Below the pieces are notes generated by a model, which worked only from the letters and a program-made list of their open reading frames with translations, did not search any database and was not told where the DNA came from. A program made the position numbers and the translations under genes. This document shows positions 43,319-54,174 of a stretch of 64,000 nucleotides of DNA, one piece after another. This DNA comes from Auricularia sp. M13 (Eukaryota; Basidiomycota; Agaricomycetes; Auriculariales; Auriculariaceae). The first letter of the stretch is position 1. The number at the start of each line of letters is the position of its first letter. The stretch lies in contig CM073194.1 in assembly GCA_037042915.1 (NCBI GenBank), positions 1,860,001 to 1,924,000 on the forward strand. The letters are read 5' to 3'.

Positions 43319-43906
43319 ATGTCCCAGTACGACGAGACCATAGTTAACCCTCAATACATACCGGCGGCAGTCCTGGATCACCGCGTACACCGAGGAGTTC
43401 CCCAGTATCTCGTCCAATGGATGGGCTTTCCCCCCGAGAACGCTAGCTGGCAACTGGCCGCCGACCTGGACGGAACCGGACTCGTGGAGGAGTACCACGC
43501 CGAACCACCGGAGCCAAATGAGGACCAAGGCGCCGCACAGGACCTGGACCAGGATGCGGACATGGACCTCGGCGAGGACTTTGGCGACGGATCCCAAGAA
43601 CTGTTCGGCGAATCACCCATCAGCACCGGCGAGTCACCCCTCGCCGCCGACGAGTCGCCCGAACTTGAGGACGCGCGCCCGGCCACACCCCCGCTGGAGC
43701 TCATGCCCCTTCGTGCTCGTATCCGGTCACCGGACCCGGGAGACACCCAGCTCAACATCTCCATGCTCGTGGCCCCTCCCCAATCGTTCTTCTGGATGCT
43801 AGACCGCTTCACTCACTACGGCCGCTTCACTGCCCCGAGACATCTCCCGCTCGATATCTCGCGTTACTGGGTACTCCCGACCGTCGTACGCAACGACAGA
43901 GGTTGA
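43319..43906 (+). CDS. Chromodomain protein in the LTR element, 195 aa
   Basis: The ATG at 43319 lies in the context CAAAATGTC. Residues 13-60 form a chromodomain: YIPAAVLDHRV, then QYLVQWMGFPPE and a second Trp in ASWQ, ending LVEEYH. Y13, W34 and F37 match the aromatic cage that binds methylated lysine in HP1-type domains. The rest is acidic (Asp/Glu/Pro-rich, residues 60-140), with a C-terminal part of unknown fold (PPQSFFWMLDRFTHYGRF). Unlike chromovirus integrases, the domain stands alone at the N terminus. The copy at 62450-63037 has the same length and the same visible protein. Tethering to heterochromatin is an inference. Confidence 0.85.
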   Translation: MSQYDETIVNPQYIPAAVLDHRVHRGVPQYLVQWMGFPPENASWQLAADLDGTGLVEEYHAEPPEPNEDQGAAQDLDQDADMDLGEDFGDGSQELFGESPISTGESPLAADESPELEDARPATPPLELMPLRARIRSPDPGDTQLNISMLVAPPQSFFWMLDRFTHYGRFTAPRHLPLDISRYWVLPTVVRNDRG

Positions 43907-44405
43907 CGGGCTCGCACCGAGCTAGTGGTCTTCTCGTTCCCACCTCGCCTCGGCCCTCACCTCCTCACGTCGCCTACGACGGAGCGAGCCCTCCAGGTTG
44001 TTCGGCTTACGGCGTGCCTTGTCTGGGACGTCCGCGAATATCGTTCCACGTACGCTGACGACGCCCTGGTCCTGCGGATCGCGTCCCCCGGCCCGGCCCA
44101 CCGTCTTTGAACGCTCCGAACGGCCGCCCCTGCCTTGTACAGTAGCACGCTTTGCGAAGCTGAAACCGCCCTTCTTTGTCGATATCTATTGGCGTACAGG
44201 TGACGCCACCCGTCGTTCCCTCCCCCTCGGCGACCATGCCAAAATCGGACCCTACCTCGGTCGGACGCCGCTTCGGTCAGATGCTCTCCGCGGTCACGGT
44301 CCCGGTCGTTTCTCATACCCCGTACTTATGCTCGTCTTTCCGCCTCTCTATTTACATATTTTACGAGCCTCCACACCACTACCCAAATCGTACCCGGACA
44401 CGGTC

Positions 44406-45672
44406 TTACTCCTCCATGGGTTGGCCCGCATCGACCGACTTCTCCCCTATCATGGACGCATCCCGACCCTCGGACCGTTGGACGCGTGGCAGGAACCCGG
44501 ACCCGGACCCGGACGCCTCCATCGACGCAAAGCTGGGTGTCGGGCGCACATTCCCCGGCACTACCACGCCGAGGAGGGCCAGGTCGGCGCCGAAGTCAGC
44601 AAGCACACCGACAGGACCAGCCGGCGCCTCCGCCTCCACGCCCGCGGCGCCAGGGGAAGTCGGCGCGTCAGTGGGCGACCTCCCCGCCTCGTCCTCCACC
44701 GCTCGGCCGTCATTGGAGTCGGTATCGCGCTCGCTCCCGCCCGGCGACACGAGGTGCACCGTCTTATGGGCACGCCGGTCATCGACGAGCTCTTGCGTCC
44801 ACTTGCGAAGGTCGCGCCTCAACGCCGAGACGGACAGCTGGAACCCCTGGACGATGCGGTCGCCCAGGACCTCGAGGTCGGCCATGGTGGCCGTCCCCGG
44901 CGACCGAAGCCTTCGCGCGCGTGCGCGACCGCGCGCCACCGACGAGCCGACGGTGTCCACCACGTCGTCCTGGTCCGGATCGTCCCCGCGTGCCGCCGTC
45001 CACGTCAGCGTCTTGTCGCGCCCTCTTGCGCGATGTGCCCGACCGGCCGACACTGTGAGAACACCCCACGCGGGTCTGGTGGCAGCGAGCACAGGCAGTC
45101 GCCGACCCGGACACTTGTCGAAAACACGGCTGGCCGGAGCGCTCGCACTGCTCACAAGGCTGGACCCGGACGAAGGATGTCAGCGCAGGATACACCCCGG
45201 AGCAAGAGGACCTTTGGCCAGGACGTACCGTGTTAAAAGGAGGCCCGACCGCGTCCTTCTCCTCGTCGCCGGTCCCTCGCGCGCCGACGTCCGAAGGTCG
45301 CTTCGACCCAGACGCGACCGCTCCCGATGGGCCCTTGCCCTTCGCGGTCGAGGAGGTCGTTCCCGCGCGGCGAACCCCTTCCACCTTCGGCACGACGGGG
45401 AGCGAGGCTGCTGTCATGCCGAGGAGAGACGCCGCCGTCTCCAGATTGCGGGTCGCGGCGTTGCGTCGGCGCACCTCGGCGTCAATGGCCTCCAACCGCT
45501 GGCCCGCAGACGCAAGCACCGTCCGCGCCTTCTCCTCCTCCGCGTCCGCGGCGTAGTGCCCGAAGTTCAGTTGGCGCTGGATGGAGGCATGCAGCGTGAA
45601 CACCCACTCCCTGAGGTCCCGCAGTTCGCCGAGAGGCTTCGCAGTCAGTCCGTCGGCGGCGGTGGGCGTCAT
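44406..45672 (-). pseudogene. Antisense Zn2Cys6-type protein in the LTR element, one frameshift
   Basis: The ATG is at 45672 on the strand opposite the LTRs. Residues 20-85 look helical and could form a coiled coil (LRDLREWVFTLHASIQRQL, EKARTVLASAGQRLEAIDAE). Cysteines at 173, 176, 183, 194, 197 and 204 give CX2CX6CX10CX2CX6C, the spacing of fungal Zn(II)2Cys6 DNA-binding clusters, followed by a basic stretch (SRKRARQD). Near 45010 the plausible text moves to another frame (DPDQDDVVDTVGSSVARGRARA, then VSALRRDLRKWTQELVDDRRA) and ends at 44406. Zn-cluster proteins are normally transcription factors. A captured host gene is possible. Confidence 0.7.
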
Positions 45673-45885
45673 GGGATATCGGACGGTGACGGGAAGCGGG
45701 GAGACAAAGAGCGAGAAGTACCGCGGTTCGTGTACGGCGACGGCCGAGCCTTTCGCGGCATCTGACGCTTAGAGTTTGATCCCGCGGCGGATGGAGCTCG
45801 GCCCGGTCACGCTATGGTCCGTCTCCCCACGCCCGATCTAACCCGCACCTCCCCTGGCTATTCCCACCTCGGCCACTGGACGGCT

Positions 45886-45898
45886 AGAAGGGGGGTTA
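45886..45898 (+). other. Polypurine tract before the right LTR
   Basis: AGAAGGGGGGTTA abuts TGTTGCGG. Such tracts prime plus-strand synthesis. gypsy-1 has nearly the same junction (AGTAGGGGGGTTA, then TGTTACGG). Confidence 0.8.
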
Positions 45899-46378
45899 TG
45901 TTGCGGTCTTCGTCGGGTCCCTCCTCCCCCGCTGTTTCATTTCGCCGTCCCGTGGCCCTCGCACCTCGTCCGGGCGCCCAAACTCCTTGCGCCCGGCCCC
46001 GCGGCCCTTTCGTCGGCGCGTCCAAGCGGTCTCTCCGCTCAGCAAGTACCTCGGTCTCTTCCCAGGAGAAGGGTAATACGACGGGATGTTTCTGGTTTGG
46101 TTGGGCTCTATTTATCCCGGGTTTCCTGTCTCGCCGACGACGCCTCGGCGGTCTCTTTCGGCCTGATCTGTGGCGCCCGCGTGGCAACCGGTCGGTGGCG
46201 CAATTGGTCCGCGGGTCCCCTCAGCCTTGCTTCCGTAGTATATATATCTGGGCCGTCGCCCCTCTTGTACCTTAGGTTTGGTCTGGTCTATCATACCGCT
46301 TATCCGCGCCTCCCTCTCCCCACTCATCCCTTCCCCTCGGGCGTCGTCTCGGAGAGTGATATAGCAGTCACCGTGACA
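45899..46378 (+). repeat. Right LTR (480 bp)
   Basis: It has the same length and ends as the left LTR, with about eight substitutions (about 98% identity by eye), which implies a moderately recent insertion. Confidence 0.92.
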
Positions 46379-47030
46379 AGCCCTTGTGGTTCCGCATGTT
46401 GGAGCGGTCTAATGCAGATGGTGAGCAGGCAATATGTGTGCCGTCCAGTGCGCCCAGACAGTTCTTGAAATATGGGTAGAGTTTGGGGTTATTCCGGATA
46501 TAGAGAGATACGGGGTCATTCCTAGTTGGCAGCACAATGAACTTGTTGTAGAATTTGGGGGAGGAGAATATGTCGAGCATCTTCCTGAAATAGCTACCAC
46601 AGATTCAGAATTGTACACAGGTTCAAAATCCTACATACCGTGTGATGGTTTCATTGGACCGCTGAAAGCGCTCCCCTACATGCCTGCTACTCAGGCGAGT
46701 GACGCAAGTATAGAGGAAAATGGCCAGCTGCTCCTTGAGAGCCACTCCGTTTCGGCTATTGGTGTAACCCAGCCCATATAGTGTGCCAAGGAGACACATG
46801 AAGACATGGAGATGCACACCCAGCTTGTTACAAATGCGGTCAGGATGACCGTTGAGCAGTTCTTCGACCCAGGCAGCTCCAGAGAGAGCAGAATCATGAT
46901 AATCCTGGGCCCAGTAGGCAGGATCATCATACAACGCTGCAGTCTGAATGGCCAAAGAAGCGACCACAGATGCACCCACAAGAAAGTTTCGCAGGCCCTG
47001 TATAGCGGCCAGCTGCTGAGGGGTGGGCAT

Positions 47031-47331
47031 GGTTGCAGAGCAAGCCGCAAATGCAGCGGCGGCAGCACGTTATCACTGTGCATCTGGAGCTATATACATA
47101 TCGGGCAGCACAGGATCATCTTGGCACGGAGACATCACGCGTGCAGCCCGACCGGCACCGCTCTGCCAGCCGGATTGACTGCGGAGCCGAGCCATCACTG
47201 TGTACCTTCTACCTTTGAAGGTAACGCCAAACGGGCTCTTACGCTGAGGGAGGCTCGGGGACTCGTCGGTCCCAGAGACGGCAAAGACAAAGTGGATTCG
47301 GAAACAAACACATGGAACTGGAACTCTACAG
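47031..47331. other. No gene seen; expected flank of the Harbinger element
   Basis: This is the sequence upstream of the transposase start. It should contain the promoter and one terminal inverted repeat, but no inverted pair with the left side was recognised. A TATATACATAT stretch lies near 47092. Confidence 0.35.
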
Positions 47332-50300
47332 TCACCAGACATACCCCCTATCTCCTACTGCTCCCGAGCCACCCACAGGTGCCCCCCCCCTATGGTGTGC
47401 CCCTCCTGGGCGCCACACACCCAAAAAACCCTCAGTCACCCATTGATGCCCCATCCCGCGACGGTACCAACCGTCGCAAGCGCCTCCCCGACACGTACAA
47501 CCCTCCTTCCGTCTCCCTGTGCACCCGTACCTTCCACGACCCCAGGACTGCCCCACAATCTCCATTGGCGCGGACCATTTGGCCTCCAGTTTGGACAGCG
47601 TCGAGAGCGTGCTATTGAGGCGGTCCTGGTACACCTGCACCATGTCGCTGACGGCAAACTCGGTATCCTTCACCTAGTTGTCGTACGCAGACTTGCGCGC
47701 ATCCGCGTATTCCATGGTGTGCGCGTGCACATTGTCGCAGAACGTCTCTGCCAGCGCCGTGCGGTCGCACGCGTCGTCTGGCAAGGACAGCGGTGTTGCA
47801 AGCTCCTGCTTGCCCCGGCCCGTCAGCGTCATCCCGAAGAGCAGCTCGCGCGGCGTGTATCCCAATGGCAGCACCACCCGCAAGCTGATGTCTGCTATCG
47901 CCTTCTCAAAGAAGTTGGGCCAGCGTGCAGGTGTCAGCTTGGCCATGTCGGAGGTCGACATTGCAGTCCCGTCCTCAACGAAGTCGGGTTGGCAGTATCG
48001 GTGCAGGCAACCAAGGAGTGTGCAGTTCGTCTCCTCCATGAACCCGTTCGCCCTAGGAGAGTAGGGAGGTGTCTTTGTGTACTCGATGCCGGCCTCCTTG
48101 CAGTACTTGTGTACCTCCCTACAATCAAAGTGGGTGCTGCCGTCGGTGCCAAACAGCACCGGCGCTGCGAACGTCTCATTCATGCTGCGCAGACTCGCGA
48201 CCATGAACGCACCAGTGCCCGCCTTCCTCATCGACTTGTGCCCCCATACAAATCGCGTGTTGACGTCCACAAAGAGGAGCACAGTCCGGTAGCCGCCCTT
48301 GCCCTTCGGCAGCGAGAGGTAGTCCGTGGTGACCATGTCGAACGGGCGTGCCCACGTGAGCGGCTCCATCAACGTGAGCTTGTGCTGCGTACCAAAGGCC
48401 TTGCACAGCGAGCACCCGTGGATCGCCGCGACGATGTCTCTGCGCATGTTCGGCCAGAAGTACTGCATGCGCAGTGACTCCTCGCACAGGTCGCAGCCCC
48501 AGTGTCCGTGCGCATGACACGCGGCCGCCTTCTCGCGCCCCTCCTCTGCTGTCAGGCACTCGACCTTGGGCGCGCGGTGTGCATGCTTCCCCCCAACGCG
48601 CCAGAGCTTCCCGCTGCTGATCACGTACTTGCGCGCGCGGTAGCAAGCTTGGCGCGCTTTTGCTGCCGTTATGTCCAGGTCGACTCTCAGCACGGCTAGC
48701 CACTTGAAAATGTCATGGAAGTACACATCTTTTGCAAACCGCGCCCGCAGGGCGCTGCAGTCGTCCCCCTCGACCTCAACGCTGAACGAGTCCGCGGCGA
48801 GCACTCGCGCCTCCCAGTCCGCCAGCACGGTCCCTTGGCCACCGTTGATGTTGCGGTCATATGTTGAGGTCCACTTCCTGCTAAGGCCGTCAGCCTGGTT
48901 GTCGACCCCGGCACGGTGGCATATATCGATGATTTGACGTGCGATGACCGCCTCCATCCACCTCGTGTGTGTGTGCTCGAAAGTTCGTTGCTGTTGAGCG
49001 TGTCCCACAGCGCTCTGCAGTTGGTGACCAGCTCTAGCGGCTGCCCAAACACGATTTTGTCGAACTTATCTAAGCTGAACTTCAGCGCGGCAAACTCGAG
49101 CATATACAGCGTGTATCGCTCCTCTGCACACGACGTCCACTTCGAGGCGTATGCGTCGGGGAACTCGCGCTCCACCTCGGCCCTCGTGCTGTTGCGCACC
49201 TTCCACCTCTGCGTGAGGGTTGCGCCAAAGCCCGTCTTCGACCCGTCTGTGGTGATGATGAACGGGCGGTCATACTGTGGTGGCTTCAGCAACAGCTCCG
49301 TGGTAAGGATGCCCTTCAACTTAGCAAATGCATGGAGCACCCACTGCCATGTCATCGTCTCCTTTTTGAGTGCGCGTTTGTACGCTCCTTTGGCCGTGGA
49401 TCCGCCTCCCTTTGGCCGCTCTGCGCGGACGTCTCGCGTGAGGTCTGTCAGCGGGTGCACGATCCTCGTGTAGTCCTTGATGAGCGAGCGGAAATGGCCC
49501 GTTAAGCTGGTGAATCCGAGGACCTTGTGCGCGTTCTGCGGGTCCGGCCAGTCCAGCACCGCCGCGATCTTGGCAAGGATGGGCTGCACACTGGCTGCTG
49601 AGATGCGTGCGCCTGCAAATGTGGCCTCCGTCATAAAGAGCTCTGACTTCGCCGTCGAGAGCGAGAGCTTGCGCTCTTGGCAGCGCATCAGGAACCTGCG
49701 CATCTTGCCCATGAGGGCCGTGAAGCTGTCATCCCATAGGCAACAGTCGTCCACCCACGGCTCGACGATGTTGCCGGTCAGGCCCTCCATGGCCGTCGCG
49801 ACCATCTCCCCGAACGTGTTTGGCGTGCCGGTGAGCCCAAAGCACATCCTCGGGGTGACGTACATCGCGCGCCCCGGTATCGCAAACGCGGTGTACGCTA
49901 TGTCCTCTTGGGCGACAGCAATGGCGTTGAACCCAGCCATAAAGTCCAGGACACAAACATACCGGTGTCCTGCCGTGTGCTGCTGTTTCACTGCCAGGTC
50001 ACCCATAGGGAAGCTGGAATGCTGGCTGACTCGATTGAGTCCGATAAACGAATGGCACAAGCGCCACTTAGCTTTTGCGGGGGGTGCGGCTGTGCCGTCT
50101 CCCCCCTGACTAGATGGCGCGCTTTGCTCCTTGGTGGGCGGCTCCTGCTCCCACATTGGCGGCAACCCTGCGCGCACGCATTCCGCGTTCGTGCGCCTGC
50201 GGAGGTCGTCGAGCAAGAGCCCAGCCTGGCCCTTGTCTTTGGGTGCGAGCGTTATTGCTGACACCCACTTCGCCGCACTGGCGGGGATATGGCGCACGAC

Positions 50301-52067
50301 GTCATTCCGTTCCATCTCCTCGAGTGCCCCGTAGAGCCATTCCCATTGGGGTTCCATCAGCGGCTTCTGGTGTGCGACGCGGGGGCCTTGCGTGCCCTCG
50401 GGAACGCCCAGGCGATGCTCGATGAAGTCCACGAGTTGGACCTCGTCCGCGGACAGCGTGAATACGTCTGCAAACTCCTTGATCAGCACGACTATCTGCT
50501 CATGCTGCTCGGGCGAGACGTCCTTGCCCACACGCACTGCGTCAACCACCTGCTGCACGCGCTCTGGCGCGAGGCGCTCCGCCATGCATCTGATGCATGT
50601 GCAGCAGTTCTGATACGGCCTCCTCCCACCGCATCGTGCCCGCTGGCTGCGCGTCGTCCCCCGCTGCGTCTTCCTCCGACCACACGCCCAGCAGCATCTC
50701 CGTGTGTGCCTCACGTTGCGCCGCCGCTCTCCGCACCGCGTCCTCCAGCACCAGATGCTCGAGCTGCGCTGCCTCTGCCGCTGCTTTGCGTCGCGCTCCG
50801 CGTACCCGCACCGGCTTCGTAACCGCGAGCACTTGCGCCTCTGGCTTGCCGTCCTCCTCCAACTCCTTGCCCGCGGCCACGCGCATCCCCATTGCAAGCT
50901 CGATTGCGCGGTCCACATCCACCGCCAAAGACGCTGGGCACGGCGACGAGGGAGCCTCGCACGTCAGTGGTGGCGAAGCGGCGGTCGGCTTTGTGCACAG
51001 CGACAACGTGGAGGCCTCGTTCCGTATGCAGATGGGCGGGCATGACTTGTCTGCCCACCCTATGGTGTCGTCCGCGAAGTCGTGGGCTAGCCCGGCCCAC
51101 TGTAGCCACGGCTTCCCCAGCAGTGCCGTGAAACTGCCGTGCCAGTCGAAGACTTCGAAGCCGGCAGGTGCTTCAACCGGCCCCAGCTTCACCTTCCCGA
51201 CCTATCGGCCCACCAACTCGACGATCGTCCCATTCGCCACACGCGCGCGCACGCCTTCGATGGGCAGAGTCGCCCCAGCCTGCTGCGGTTTCCATCGTAG
51301 AACGTCCAGTTGAGGACGTTGATCATCCCCCCTGCCGTCGACTGTCGCCCCCGTCTGCGCGCTCATCCTCCTCCCCCTCGCGTCCGTGACCGCGCCCCAC
51401 ATAGACGCTGCATGTTTGAAGGGCACAGCTTGCTTGCTTTTTGTAGACCGGATGTCCAGGAGCTGGAAAGGCTCGTCGCACGAATAAGAAAAGAGAGATG
51501 TATTCAGTAAACGGTCCCACGGGCGTATGGCACACGAGACTCCCCTCGAGGGGGCGCAAGATGCTAAGCCCCAATCAATTGTATCGACTTTTGCTTCTGC
51601 AGCTGCTCCGGAGCCCGCGGCAACCTTGTCGTCACCGGTTGGGCAGGGCACGCGCAGCGCAACCACGGCACGTGTGTACAAACATGCAGGAGGAGGCGAC
51701 GCTTGCTCTACTGCGCCGTCTCCTCCCCATTTCCCGGCCCGCCATCGTCAAACTTGAGCTCCACATCCTCAACTACCTCCGCGTCTTACTCCACCTGATG
51801 CAGCAGCGACGGCGTGCCCGGCGTGCTCAGGAACTCACCGCTGCATGCGTTCCAGCTCCCCCTCTGCGCGAACAGGCCGCGCTGGCCGCCTCCGGTGTTG
51901 CCGCCTCGCTGCGTTGTTGAGTAGCCACGCGGCGTGCCCAGCGCGCCTGGCGTCATCGGCATCGCGCACGCTTGCTGCTGGTGGCGCGCGGCCGTTGTGC
52001 GGACATTCGCCCTGAGCGTGTGCGAGAGCGTCTTGGGCTCGCCACAGCGCGTGCACCCGGTCGACGC
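47332..52067 (-). pseudogene. gypsy-2: decayed Ty3/gypsy gag-pol without visible LTRs
   Basis: On the minus strand: a gag knuckle-like CTRCGEP near 52050; protease-type text near 51200-51400 (DVLRWKPQQ, ARVANGTIV, then a TAG where GRW is expected, and FEVFDWHGSFTALLGKPWLQ); RT in 48696-50918 with DFMAGFNAI, FGLTGTPNTF and WVDD in place of YxDD; RNase H with TTDGSKTGFG, YMLEFAALKF and VTNCRALWD (Asn where an Asp is expected). A frameshift in a GT run near 48970 leads to integrase 47674-49008, with HAHGHWGCDLC, CSLCKAFG and the triad TTDYLSLP, GTDGSTHF, NGFMEETN. A stop at about 47674 precedes DMVQVYQDRLNSTLSTL. Several stops and shifts make it inactive. Confidence 0.85.
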
Positions 52068-52069
52068 TA

Positions 52070-52367
52070 CCATGAATTCCTCACTATTCCTCGCATTCTG
52101 GAGCCTAATTTCAGTGCAGTCCATCTTAGGACCACTGCAATAATGATCCCCAGTTGAAATCAAACCGGAAAACTCCGAGGAGAAAGGGCAGGTAGGTTGG
52201 CTATGCAATCTGAGTGAACATTCAGGAAACCTGAGAGAACATGTGTCTTCAGCTGGGATGAACATGAAACCACCAGGAAACTACCTGGAATTAACATTGC
52301 AGTGGTCCTAAGATGGACTGCACTGAAATTAGGCTCCAGAATGCGAGGAATGGTGAGGAATTCATGG
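52070..52367. mobile_element. 298-bp MITE with 72-bp inverted repeats and TA flanks
   Basis: The element starts CCATGAATTCCTCAC and ends with the inverse. The arms 52070-52141 and 52296-52367 are inverted copies with one visible mismatch. TA lies on both sides (52068-52069 and 52368-52369). No coding frame. It sits at or inside the gag end of gypsy-2. Confidence 0.88.
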
Positions 52368-52369
52368 TA

Positions 52370-52457
52370 CTTTATGCTACCCTGAGCTCCAGTTGCTTCG
52401 CTTTTAGGATGCGTCTATCATCATACCTCACCAGGCACACTGGTGGTATATCCCTAA
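52370..52457. other. Short spacer between two MITEs
   Basis: 88 bp, possibly a continuation of gypsy-2 gag; nothing further can be said. Confidence 0.3.
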
Positions 52458-53244
52458 GAGTCCGTCCGGCCGAAAGTTACGACTTTCACTTTCGACTTTC
52501 GGCCAGATCCGACTGTCGGGCCGGAAGCGGCGGAGGTGCGCGCCCTCGTCGCCGCTCAGTCATGGCCGCCATTTCTCAACGACAACCCTCTCCCTTATCC
52601 TGTCAATGTATGTTTGAGGTTGATTTGGTAGAAATTTGACTTTAAGCGCGAAATATGGAAAGAAAACTACAGAGTCGGACACAGGGACGCACATTGTACA
52701 CTTTGTCGCTCTCTCAGCCCTCCGCCGGCTTGTCTTCGCCCAATGTGCAGGATATGGCCCTCTAAGCTCGCGGGTATTAAAGGCTTTTGCCATGAGAGAC
52801 GCTGTGCATGCCCCAGACTCAGAATGAAGCTGCAGGCAAGAGTTGGTCTTCACTGCACCGTGCACGGGCATGCTCCCCCCTCATAGTAATGTCGAACTTG
52901 AGCTCTCTGACGGTCTGGTCTGACATAGCTCATCAAAGGTGACACATAAACGGCTTGGATAACATCCCAGGAGTCGTTGAATTTGTGTAAGAGCTCCTGG
53001 CTCTAGAAGGGGTAGTTTGGCACCAAACTGAACCTATTCAAGTCGTTTTTTCGAGGTAAAAATGTTTATAAACGCATAATTATATACTATACAGAATATG
53101 AAGCAAATCTGTGCTCATGTTGTTGAGAAATGGCGGCCACGACTGAGCGGCGATGAGGGCGCGCACCTCCGCCGCTTCCGGCCCGACAGTCGGATCTGGC
53201 CGAAAGTCGAAAGTGAAAGTCGTAACTTTCGGCCGGACGGACTC
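52458..53244. mobile_element. 787-bp MITE with about 122-bp inverted repeats and TAA flanks
   Basis: The element starts GAGTCCGTCCGGCCGAAAG and ends with its inverse. The arms, about 52458-52580 and 53122-53244, differ at two positions by eye. TAA flanks both sides (52455-52457 and 53245-53247), the target length of PIF/Harbinger elements. The arms contain alternating GAAAGT/ACTTTC words that make small palindromes. The interior is non-coding. Confidence 0.88.
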
Positions 53245-53247
53245 TAA

Positions 53248-54174
53248 AGACACTCAGACAACTATACCCCAAAGTGCCATGCTCCCTGGGTGGGTTTCCA
53301 GGGCTGGGTGCAAATGCCTGCCCCATCAGGAAATGAGCAATTGCACCCAGCCCCCAGTTCTTGGTGTGTACTTACAAGTGGGAGTAGAATCTAGGCACTA
53401 AACCAAGTGTTTCCATATATTAAACCTAATTGATTGGAGAAGGGATTGAGGTGCTACTATGCTCGCATTTTGGAGGCATTGTTTGACTTACTGCACACCT
53501 TCCAGGCACTCCAGGCACATGAGAATTGTGCCACTGACTGTGTCTTACAGTACTGCATCCAAACCCAGTCTTATTTGCTCAAAATTTTGATGTCACAAGT
53601 ACACTTAGGTTAGGGGAAAAGCGGCCTTATCTCCGAGTCGAGCTGTGTAGATCAGTGGCTGTGCCAAACCTCTCAGTGGCTGATGAACTGGCCCTTGAGC
53701 TCACAACACACTCAGGAACTTTGTGGGATCCAGACCTACTCAAGTCCCTAATACTTCTAGTTTCACCATTGGGCAGAAATTGCAAGAGATATTGATCCAT
53801 CAGGCACAGTTTAATGGCATTGCTGATATAGCAGCCAATGTTGGTGCAAGTGCAAGTGCAGGTGCAAGTGCAGGTGCATGCACACCTGCGAGCACACCTG
53901 CACAACCAGATTGTCCCCTCTGACTACTGTATGCGCTGTTTACGTGTTTTAACAGGCTTGTTCATGCTCCTTTTGGACTACACAGGTACTCCTGATGAGT
54001 GTGAGTGCTATACAAACCCCAATGCATTTTGAAATTTACGCCCTGCAAATCTGCGCTGCAACCTCAGATCCTATGGAAGAGACACTCCTCAGCTCACTAA
54101 GACCTGTAAAACTATGTCCTCTATAGCCCTATAGGCAAGGGGCAGCCAGAAATGCCAGGCCCCAAATGCTGCAG
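53248..54174. other. No confident gene; possible exon remnant near 53650-53920
   Basis: Text such as VADELALELTTHSGTLWDPD and IHQAQFNGIADIAANVGASASAGASAGA in different frames suggests a decayed coding region with a GTGCAA/GTGCAG repeat at 53838-53880. No family was recognised. Confidence 0.3.

Larger units (their letters stand above)
42171..46378 (+). mobile_element. Non-autonomous LTR retrotransposon with chromodomain and antisense Zn-cluster genes
   Basis: Two 480-bp LTRs (42171-42650 and 45899-46378) start TGTTGCGG and end CACCGTGACA, and differ at about eight positions by eye. The element is flanked by AGCCC (42166-42170 and 46379-46383). A polypurine tract, AGAAGGGGGG, precedes the right LTR. 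The 3.2-kb interior has no gag, protease, RT or integrase. It carries one sense ORF (chromodomain) and one antisense ORF (Zn2Cys6-type). A second copy with the same plan starts at 61295, so this is a replicating family, presumably mobilised by a chromovirus. Confidence 0.92.
41434..47030 (-). pseudogene. PIF/Harbinger transposase (HARBI1-like), split by an LTR element
   Basis: The ATG is at 47030. Exon 1 (47030-46639) encodes LSGAAWVEELLNGHPDRI and GERFQRSNETITR (helix-turn-helix type). Intron 46585-46638 is GTATGT..TTTCAG. Exon 2 runs to 46379 and resumes at 42165 after the LTR element. Excising the element with one AGCCC restores NHKGFLSQNVLAVCNF. Exon 3 ends at 41434. The DDE triad is visible as ALDGTH, YYLGDAGFPLG and ECWEHIFGVAKRR. 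Between exons 2 and 3 (about 41837-41934) lies text resembling the conserved LFNLxHA motif out of frame, so either an intron or a 2-bp insertion exists there. The full length would be about 410 aa. The LTR insertion inactivates it. Confidence 0.85.

Noticed and set aside
43998-45236. 412-codon plus-strand frame inside the LTR element
   Set aside because: It has no domain, overlaps the antisense Zn-cluster ORF and is probably an effect of high GC content.
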